Source: Bifidobacterium cebidarum
GTDB taxonomy: Bacteria; Actinomycetota; Actinomycetes; Actinomycetales; Bifidobacteriaceae
Assembly: GCF_009193305.1 (NCBI RefSeq)
Contig: NZ_WBVS01000001.1
Span: 124,001 to 188,000, forward strand
Reading direction: 5' to 3'
Length of the DNA: 64,000 nucleotides
The notes under the pieces are model-generated. The model saw only the letters and a program-made list of their open reading frames with translations. It was not told where the DNA came from and searched no databases. Shown here piece after piece: positions 1-7,000 of the stretch. The position numbers and the translations under genes were made by a program. Position 1 is the first letter of the stretch. The number at the start of each line of letters is the position of its first letter.

Positions 1-560
1 ACCCAGAAGGTCACGCCCAGAATCTTCAGCGCATTGGAAACGCCGAATGCACTGGATAGGGCGTTCGCCACCGGGGCGAGCGTGGCCGGCCCTATGGCCG
101 CGGCGGCCAGGAGAATGCCGGACGCCTTGCCTCGAATGTCCGGGAACCATCGCTGCGCTGTGGTAAGCGCCGGGTTATAGACCAGACCGTTGCCTACGGC
201 AGCGATGAGGCCATGGCAGATATACAGCATCGGCAGGCTGTCGGCGATGCCGGTCAGGAACCAGCCGAGGCCGAAGACAAAACCGCCGACGAGCATCACC
301 GTGCGTGGGCCGAACTTATCGGAGATGCGGCCGGAGAAGATGCCGGTGACGGCCATCACGGTTTGGAAGATGGAGTATGAGAGGCTGACTTCGGCGGGCG
401 TCCAACCGTGTTGTTCGGACAACGGATTGAGGAAGACGCTGAACAAGGCGATTGAAGCCACGAAGAACATGACCACGAATGCGGCGGAGAGCACGCCGTA
501 TCGGTTGGGTTCATGCTTGGCGACTGTGCCGGCACCTGAAGCCGCGGTAAGGGAAGTCAT
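1..560 (-). CDS. MFS transporter, OFA-like (partial, C-terminus outside window)
   Basis: About 186 N-terminal residues are visible, beginning MTSLTAASGAG, on the minus strand and running off the left edge. Several hydrophobic helices are present. The loop after the second helix carries SGRISDKFGPR, the MFS motif A (G-x-x-x-D-K/R-x-G-x-R), and a later segment reads AAVGNGLVYNP. This pattern resembles the oxalate/formate antiporter-like (OFA) subfamily of cytoplasmic-membrane carriers. The substrate cannot be told from the sequence. The gene starts 50 nt after the SDR gene on the same strand, so the two probably share one transcript driven by the MerR-type promoter at 1573-1603. The family call is firm; the OFA assignment is from memory of family sequences. 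Confidence 0.8.
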   Translation of the reverse strand, partial: MTSLTAASGAGTVAKHEPNRYGVLSAAFVVMFFVASIALFSVFLNPLSEQHGWTPAEVSLSYSIFQTVMAVTGIFSGRISDKFGPRTVMLVGGFVFGLGWFLTGIADSLPMLYICHGLIAAVGNGLVYNPALTTAQRWFPDIRGKASGILLAAAAIGPATLAPVANALSSAFGVSNALKILGVTFW

Positions 561-610
561 GGATAATCCTTTCCGTATTGTGCTGTTTTCGTGCTGTGCT
601 GCTTGGCTGG

Positions 611-1465
611 TTACAGCAGTCCGCGCTGCTTCAGGGAGTTGATGGCGAATTGACGACGACCGCCCGGCTTGGGGGTCAGGTCGCCCATCATCAAATGGAA
701 TCCGCCGTCCACGCTGATTTCGTCACCGTTGACGAAGTCGGACCGTTTGGATGCCAGGAACGCCACGGCATTGGCGATGTCCTGCACCTCGCCGATACGA
801 CGGGAAGCGATTAATCGTTCGCGTTCCTCGGTCACTTTCGGGTCGGCGTAGAAGGATGCGCTCATCGGCGTCTTGACGAAGCATGGGCATACGCAATTGG
901 AGCGGATGCCGAACGGCCCCCATTCGGCGGCGATCATCTTGGAGAGCATGCCAAGGCCGGCTTTGGCGCATGAGTAGGCGCCGGAGAAGGTTTCCGGCGA
1001 GTGAGAAGCCACGGTGGAGATGTGCACGATACGTCCCGTCTTATGCTCGAGCATCACCTTGCCGAACGCCTGGGAAAGGATGAACGCGCCTGTCAGATTC
1101 ACATTGAGGACGTCCTTCCAATCGGAAAGCGGCAGGTCTTCCAGTGGCGCGAAGCGCAGGATGCCGACCGTGTTGACCAACACGTCGACCGTACCGAAAT
1201 CCTCAACGACCTTGTTCTTGAGAGTCTCCACATCATCCGCATCGGCGATATCGCAGCCGTAGCCTCGTGCCTCTACCCCGTATTCGGCGGCCAGCTGCGC
1301 CGCATATGCCGCAGTATGCTCCTCGCTGATATCGACCAATGCCAGCCGGGCTCCGGCATGCGCCAGTTCGGCGGCAATGGCTGTTCCCATGCCGCCGACC
1401 GCCCCGGTGACTACGCATACGTCGCCGGATAGCCCCAACCAACTGCTGTCTTCGTGCTCGTCCAT
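611..1465 (-). CDS. SDR family NAD(P)-dependent oxidoreductase
   Basis: A 284-residue classical short-chain dehydrogenase/reductase. The Rossmann cofactor motif TGAVGGMG lies near residue 20, an NTVG motif (NNAG equivalent) follows, then a catalytic Ser and the YSCAK motif (YxxxK). The C-terminal half has the usual VDGG segment. The frame stays open further upstream, but the start at 1465 is chosen because GGAGGTT lies a few bases before that ATG. About 30 residues beyond the VDGG motif form a short basic tail. The substrate is unknown. It probably acts with the downstream MFS carrier, for example on an imported or exported alcohol or keto compound, under the divergent MerR regulator. Confidence 0.85.
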   Translation of the reverse strand: MDEHEDSSWLGLSGDVCVVTGAVGGMGTAIAAELAHAGARLALVDISEEHTAAYAAQLAAEYGVEARGYGCDIADADDVETLKNKVVEDFGTVDVLVNTVGILRFAPLEDLPLSDWKDVLNVNLTGAFILSQAFGKVMLEHKTGRIVHISTVASHSPETFSGAYSCAKAGLGMLSKMIAAEWGPFGIRSNCVCPCFVKTPMSASFYADPKVTEERERLIASRRIGEVQDIANAVAFLASKRSDFVNGDEISVDGGFHLMMGDLTPKPGGRRQFAINSLKQRGLL

Positions 1466-1572
1466 GAGCGAACCTCCTATGTTCGTCGTTCGCGGTACAG
1501 CACACATCACCGTGCGCTTATGCACCAGGCTCGGCTGCATCCACGTTGACACCGCCGGGCTTGGTAGCTGCG

Positions 1573-1603
1573 ATGCTAAACTTTGCCCCGAGGGTAAGGT
1601 CAA
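1573..1603 (-). promoter_or_regulatory. MerR-type promoter with 19-bp spacer
   Basis: On the minus strand, -35 TTGACC (1603-1598) and -10 TAGCAT (1578-1573) are separated by exactly 19 bp. An interrupted palindrome, CTTACCC next to GGGGCAAAG, fills the spacer. An over-long 19-bp spacer with a centred dyad is the hallmark of promoters activated by MerR-family proteins through DNA distortion. It lies between the divergent merR-like and SDR genes and points at the SDR. It therefore predicts that the SDR-MFS pair is induced by the adjacent regulator when its ligand is bound. Confidence 0.75.
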
Positions 1604-1633
1604 ATTAACGCGATGAACAAAGGAGTGTCATCG

Positions 1634-2500
1634 ATGCGCGAGGATGAGGAGCTGCTGACCATCGGTGAAGTCGCCAAGATTGATGGCACCAGCGCCAAAG
1701 CGTTGCGTTATTACGATGCACATGGCATTCTGACGCCGTTTGTCATCGATTCGCGAACCGGCTATCGGTATTATGCTTCTGATCAGATGCTGGAGATGGA
1801 TGTGATACGGCTGTGCTTGGATGCCGGGGTGCCGTTGGATTGCATCGAATCGTTCCGCAAAACGGATGGCTCGTTGGATTGGCGTGCGTTGATGGAAACC
1901 GGACGCGAACGGGTGGCGCGCGAGATCTTGCGGTTGCGTACGCTGGAGACAAGTCTTAATGATTATCTCGGTGAAGTGACGCGTAAGGCACGTATGCCCG
2001 CCGATGGCGTAGTGAGCTCTGATTTACCGCCAACATGGATGTTGGGAAAGTCTTGGCCATATTATGGAGACTCGTTCCAATTGAAGCCTTATTTGAGGGC
2101 GATGACGACGTTGCGCGCCGCTGTGCGTGATGCCGGTTTGCCGCGCCTGCTGCGGCGAGGCATTCTCGTGGATTTGTTAGAGAATAAGGCGTACGCGTAT
2201 CAGCAGTTTGATCCGAAGGGTGCCTGCAATGCAGCTGATGGTAGCGAGCCGACGAATGTTGATCTCAGTTTCGATGCCGCTCTGACCGTTTTCCATCCGG
2301 ATGGCGGACCTGCCGAGGGACAAGTCATCGAGCGGGAATCATTGACCGCATGTTTCGATGATGCTCTCACCATGGCCGCGCAATTTGACCCCAATGAATG
2401 GCGTCATGTGACCATCTGCGAGATTTGGGGCAGCCACACGGCGGAAGGTTCCATGCGCGTACGAATGACCCGGCATCATTGCGATGCCGGGCGCATGTAG
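1634..2500 (+). CDS. MerR family transcriptional regulator with effector domain
   Basis: A 288-residue regulator. The N-terminus (LTIGEVAKIDGTSAKALRYYD, then TGYRYY) is a typical MerR winged helix-turn-helix. A helical linker follows at roughly residues 75-120. The C-terminal ~150 residues look like a GyrI-like or BmrR-like ligand-binding domain. The ATG at 1634 is preferred over that at 1613 because AAAGGAG sits 8 nt before it; the alternative adds 7 residues. It is divergent from the SDR/MFS pair and its presumed operator lies just upstream, so it probably controls that pair and perhaps itself. The ligand is unknown but likely a small organic or toxic compound. Confidence 0.88.
   Translation: MREDEELLTIGEVAKIDGTSAKALRYYDAHGILTPFVIDSRTGYRYYASDQMLEMDVIRLCLDAGVPLDCIESFRKTDGSLDWRALMETGRERVAREILRLRTLETSLNDYLGEVTRKARMPADGVVSSDLPPTWMLGKSWPYYGDSFQLKPYLRAMTTLRAAVRDAGLPRLLRRGILVDLLENKAYAYQQFDPKGACNAADGSEPTNVDLSFDAALTVFHPDGGPAEGQVIERESLTACFDDALTMAAQFDPNEWRHVTICEIWGSHTAEGSMRVRMTRHHCDAGRM
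2469..2491. terminator. Hairpin between convergent merR and gshA-like genes
   Basis: CCCGGCATC and GATGCCGGG form a perfect 9-bp stem with a 5-nt loop, inside the last codons of the MerR gene and 33 nt beyond the stop of the convergent ligase gene. There is no clear T-run on either side, so strength is uncertain. Its position between convergent genes suggests a shared terminator. Confidence 0.45.
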
Positions 2501-2523
2501 GCGCATATAGGTAATTGTTCCGA

Positions 2524-3801
2524 TTACTCCTGGAAGACGTCGGGATGATTCGGGTCACCCGGAATATCCGAGAGCAGGCCCTCGAGCCCCAGGAATTCCT
2601 TCCAGAATTCGAGCGGCTGGCCGTATGGGGAGGCCTGACGGCCGTGCGCCTGGATATTGGCCTTGGCTTCGAACACCTCCTCTTCGGTGATGCCATCGAA
2701 GTAGCTTTCCAAACGTTCGCGGTTCTCCGGAACATAGAACAGGGAGGCCACGATTTCGGTCAGACGCTCCGCACGCTCGATTGGCAGCGAATCCCAGTGG
2801 CGCAGTTCCACGAAGTTCTTCAGGCGCACATCATTGAAATGCGTGGAGATGATGTGGTTGATCTCATACGGGTTGAGCTCGCGATCCGGATACACGTCGC
2901 CGGCATTCTCGCGGAAGGCGGGGCGATGCAGCTCCTTCGGGCTGGCACCGGAGGCCACTGCTTCAGGCGTATGCGTCAGATCGGCGAACATCAGCGGCGT
3001 GGACAGCACGTCGATGGCGTAATCCTCCCAGCCGAAGCGGGGGTCGAACAGCCCTGGAATCACATTCGTGCGCTGGAAATCGAGGTAATCCCACATGCGC
3101 TGGCGCAGCAACGGCCACGGGTTCGTCTCCCCCTCGAAATACGGGGTATTGCGGAAGAAGTACGCCAGAATCGGACCAATCACCGTGCCCAGACGCATCT
3201 TTTCGATGGCGTCATGCTCGTCCACGAAGTCGATGCTGACCTGCGTGGAGGCGGAGCAGCGCATCATGCATGGGCCGAACTGCCCGACGCGCCCCAGGTA
3301 GTCGGTCATCGCATCGTAACGGTCCTTGGGATTCACCGGCACATCCGCGAAACTGGACTTGGGTTGGTAGCCATAGTTGACCAGGCGGAAGTCGAGGTCC
3401 TTCAGAATCGGGTCGGCTTCACGCCGGAACTTGGCATACAGCGTAATCAGATCGCTGGGCTTCTTCAGAACACCGATCGAGGTCTCCACCTGGCCGCCAG
3501 GCTCCAGGGAAACCGAGACTCCTGGACGCGCAAGACCCACGAGATGGCCATTCTCCCAATACTCCTTTTCCTCGTCGTAGTAGGGAGCAAGCCGCTTGAG
3601 CAGCGCCTCGATGCCGTTCGGCTCGTAATAGCTCACGGCCGTATCGCTGCCGTTATGCACCGGCAGATGCTCGATTTCCACACCGAATCCACCGGTGCCG
3701 CGCTCGGCACGGCCGCTTTCGAAGAACTTCAGCAGGCTTTCGACATGCTTGGGGTTCGGCTTGGCGAGCAAATGCGCATAACTAATCCTCGGAGTAACCA
3801 T
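2524..3801 (-). CDS. Glutamate-cysteine ligase family protein (GCS2/plant type)
   Basis: 425 residues from the ATG at 3801. Segments such as GVEIEHLPVHNGSDTA and SVSLEPGGQVETS match the carboxylate-amine ligase fold of the plant/EgtA-type glutamate-cysteine ligases (GCS2), which join glutamate to cysteine using ATP. No glutathione synthetase or ergothioneine genes lie nearby. The product could be gamma-glutamylcysteine used on its own, or a related gamma-glutamyl compound. The frame is open to 3900, but the conserved domain begins soon after MVTPRISYAHLL, so 3801 is chosen. No good ribosome-binding site precedes it; a 17-bp palindrome covers the start (3797-3813). Family is confident, exact substrate is not. 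Confidence 0.78.
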   Translation of the reverse strand: MVTPRISYAHLLAKPNPKHVESLLKFFESGRAERGTGGFGVEIEHLPVHNGSDTAVSYYEPNGIEALLKRLAPYYDEEKEYWENGHLVGLARPGVSVSLEPGGQVETSIGVLKKPSDLITLYAKFRREADPILKDLDFRLVNYGYQPKSSFADVPVNPKDRYDAMTDYLGRVGQFGPCMMRCSASTQVSIDFVDEHDAIEKMRLGTVIGPILAYFFRNTPYFEGETNPWPLLRQRMWDYLDFQRTNVIPGLFDPRFGWEDYAIDVLSTPLMFADLTHTPEAVASGASPKELHRPAFRENAGDVYPDRELNPYEINHIISTHFNDVRLKNFVELRHWDSLPIERAERLTEIVASLFYVPENRERLESYFDGITEEEVFEAKANIQAHGRQASPYGQPLEFWKEFLGLEGLLSDIPGDPNHPDVFQE

Positions 3802-3813
3802 ACACGGTATGGT
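3797..3813. promoter_or_regulatory. Palindrome over the start codon of the ligase gene
   Basis: ACCATAC and GTATGGT form a perfect 7-bp dyad around a 3-nt centre. On the minus strand the ATG of the glutamate-cysteine ligase-like gene lies in one arm. It could be a repressor operator or an RNA hairpin hiding the start codon. The role is inferred from position only. Confidence 0.35.
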
Positions 3814-3935
3814 ATGCGAGCCAAGCCATGGCCGCGCCCGAATGCCCGCCAATCGGCTATATAAAAAACCGATAGCGGGTGCTTGCGCTGTCAGACGCAA
3901 AGTCGAACATGCAAAGCGCAGCTTACTGCTGTGGA

Positions 3936-4024
3936 GTGTTTGGGCGGCGGGTGACGTCTTCAGACCGTAAGCTTGGCCGAACGGCCTTGAGTGTGTCGGA
4001 AGATGTCACCCGCCGCCCAGACAC
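3936..4024 (-). repeat. Conserved-core long hairpin element, copy 1
   Basis: Left arm 3936-3961 and right arm 3999-4024 are 26-nt inverted repeats with 2 mismatches. They enclose a core at 3963-3998 that begins GACCGTAAGC, contains GGCCGAACGGCC and ends GAGTGTGTCG. The same core occurs at 17023-17058 and 59233-59268, while the arms here (GC-rich, GGGCGGCGGGTGAC) are unrelated to those of the other copies. The element starts 20 nt after the stop codon of the 1737-residue protein gene. It lies between that gene and the co-directional ligase gene. No U-run follows on the minus strand, so it is not an ordinary intrinsic terminator. Confidence 0.9.
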
Positions 4025-4044
4025 GGCCTAGTGACCATCAGACA

Positions 4045-7000
4045 TCAGTCAGCAGATGTAAAGCCCTGCGGCTCGCCAGCTTCGGAGAACTTCGCCAGAT
4101 GCGCCTTCTTGGCGGCTGCGATCATCAGCTTGATGCGGTTGAGCTGGTTGGCTTCGGAGGCGCCTGGATCGTAGTCGATGGAGACGATGTTGGCTTCCGG
4201 ATGCAGTCGGCGAATCTTGCCGAACATACCGCGGCCAGTCACATGGTTCGGCAGGCAGGCGAACGGCTGCGCGCAGATCACGTTCGGGCAACCCTGTTCG
4301 ATGAGCTCCAGGATCTCAGCCGTGAGCAGCCAGCCTTCACCAGCCTGCACGCCGATGGAGGTGACTTCGCCGGCCTTCTGCACGAGTTCAGGCATCGGAT
4401 CGTCCTGCTTGAACTTGCCGTGAGACAGTGCGATGGCCTTCTTGATCGGCGCATTGTACAGGTCAAGCCCCCAGCGCATCAGGGCGTACAACTGCTGGTT
4501 GCCGCCCATGCCGAGGTTCTTCTCGTTCCAGTCGGTGATGTAGGGGCGGGTGGTCATGAATTCCATGATGCCCGGTACCACGGCCTCGCAATCCTGGGAT
4601 TCGATGACGTCCACCACATGGTTGTTGGCGTCCGGCTGGTACTTGACCAGAATCTCACCCACCACGCCGACGCGTACCTTGCGCGGAATGTCCTTGAGCG
4701 GCAGTGCGTCGAAGCTCTTCACGATCTCCTTGGCGAGCGTGCCGTAGGGCAGGTATCCCTTCTTCAGCCACGGGGTCTTGGCCGCGGTCTTGGAGTAGCC
4801 ATGGTGCTCGATGGTTTCGCGCACGATGGTGTCCCACTGCTCATACAGCTTGTTGGCCGCACCCTTCTCCACCTCGTATGGACGTACACGGTAGAGGCAC
4901 TTCATCAGCAGGTCGCCCAGGATCAATGCCTTGATGGCGCGATGCAGCATCGGCACCGTGGCCTTGAAGCCCGGATTGTCCTCCAGGCCTTGCGTGGAGA
5001 TGGCGATGACCGGAATCTGCGGGTATCCGGCATCGATCAGAGCCTTGCGAATCAGGCCGAAGTAGTTGGTCGCACGGCACATGCCACCGGTTTGGGTGAT
5101 GGCCAACGCCACATGGTCGGGATCGTACTTGCCTTCGAGAATCGCGTCGATGAGCTGACCGATCACCATGATGGCCGGATAGCATGCGTCATTGTTCACA
5201 TACTTCAGGCCGGTTTCCACGTCACCGCGGCTGGCGTGCTTCAACACGTCGAACTTGTATCCGCCGGAGCGGATGACCGCTTCCACCAGCGAAAGGTGGA
5301 TGGGGCTCATCTGGGGCGCCACGATGGTGTAGTCCCGCTTCATGTTCTTGAGGAACTTCTGGCGATGGGCGTAACGGCTCATCGTGGCGTTGTTATGCGC
5401 GTTCTTCTTGACGTCCTTGGGCTTCTTGGAAGACGGCTGGTCAACAGTACCGTTCGAGCCAGCGAGCACGTTCTTGGCATTGACCGCTTCGGCGAGGTCA
5501 CGCCGGGCAGCCTTCTTGGAAGCATCCCGCATCGCCTTGGTGAGTTTCGGGTTGGCAGCCATAGTGGTGTCGAGCAGCACCTGACGGCCCGGGGTCGGCG
5601 CCTTGGAGCCGGTCTTGCGGAAGCCCATCGGCTTGGGTCCGGCAGTGGCGGTCTGCGCCTGAGTGGAGTCGCCCTGCTCCGCCTTAACCTTGGCTTCGGC
5701 GGCTTCGACTGCGGCCTGAGCTTCGGCAAGGGCGGCCTTGGCAGCAGCCAGGTCAGCCTCGGCCTTGGCTTTGGCGGCTTCGCGAGCCTTGGCTGCGGCT
5801 GCATCTTCCGCTTGAGCTGCGGCATCGACGATTGCCGTCTGTCTGCTCACGGTCTGAGCTGCGGCAGCTTCACGAGCCTTGTTCGCCTCACGTTCCTCGA
5901 CTGCGGCTTTAAGCGAACGCAGTCGAATCTTGGCGGCACCCAGGTTGGACACCTCATCGATCTTGAGCAGCGTGTACACATCGGCCTTGTCAGCAAGGAT
6001 TTCGGCCACCTGATCGGTGGTGATGGCATCGAGGCCACAGCCGAAGGAATTGAGCTGCACGAGTTCGAGGCCCGGGTAGGAGGCGACGAAGTGCGCGGCC
6101 GCGTACAGTCGAGAATGATAGGCCCACTGGTTGGTGACGCGCAACGGCATCTTGGTGACGGTGCGGTCGCCCACATGGCGGAATCCTGCCGCGTTCTTAG
6201 AGCGCGGATCCTGCTCGCCTTCGGCGAGGAAGGCGGTGAGGTTGAGCTTCTCCCCCGGCTGCAGTTCGCAGATGGAATCCTCGGACAGCACCACCATACC
6301 CAGCGAACAGATGGTTTCTGGAATACCGTGGTTGATTTCTGGGTCGATGTGGTACGGGCGGCCGGCGAGCACGATGCCGCGGCAGCCATGCTCCTTCATG
6401 TAGGCGAGTGCCGCAAGGCCTTCCTGCTGCACGTCGTGCTTGAAGACCTTGTCTTCGGCGTAGGCGGCCTTGACCGCGGTTTCGGCTTCCTCACGGGTTA
6501 CGTTGGCCCATGCGAATTCCTCGACGATGCGATCAACCATGAGCTCATGGTTGGCAAGGTTGAAGTACGGGTGCATGTAGCGCACATCCGGGTCGCGCAG
6601 TTCGGGCATGTTCGCGCCTACGACCAGCGGATAGTTGGCCACCACCGGGCAGTTGTAGTGGTTGTCGGTGTTGGGAACCAGGTTCTCCTCGTAGCTCACG
6701 CACGGATAGAAGATGGTTTTGACACCCTTGTTGAGCAGCCACTTGATGTGGCCGTGCACCAGCTTGGCCGGATAGCAGATGTTCTCGGATGCAATGGATT
6801 CGATGCCGGTTTCGAACAGCTCATGGGAGCTACGGCCGGAAATCATCACCTTGAAACCGAGTGAGGTAAGCAACGTGAACCAGAACGGGTAGTTCTCGTA
6901 CATGTTGAGCGCGCGCGGGATGCCGATTTCGCCACGGGTGGCCTTTTTGTCGGTAAGACGACGGTAGGCGAAGCAACGCTTGTACTTGTAGTCGTAGAGG

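Noticed and set aside
3936..4024. Simple intrinsic terminator
   Set aside because: The stem is 26 bp with a conserved 36-nt loop shared by two other loci, and no U-run follows on the transcribed strand.
3991..6864. A 957-codon open frame on the plus strand
   Set aside because: It is antisense to the giant activase-like gene, lacks a ribosome-binding site and has the His/Val/Gly-rich composition typical of a mirror frame in high-GC DNA.
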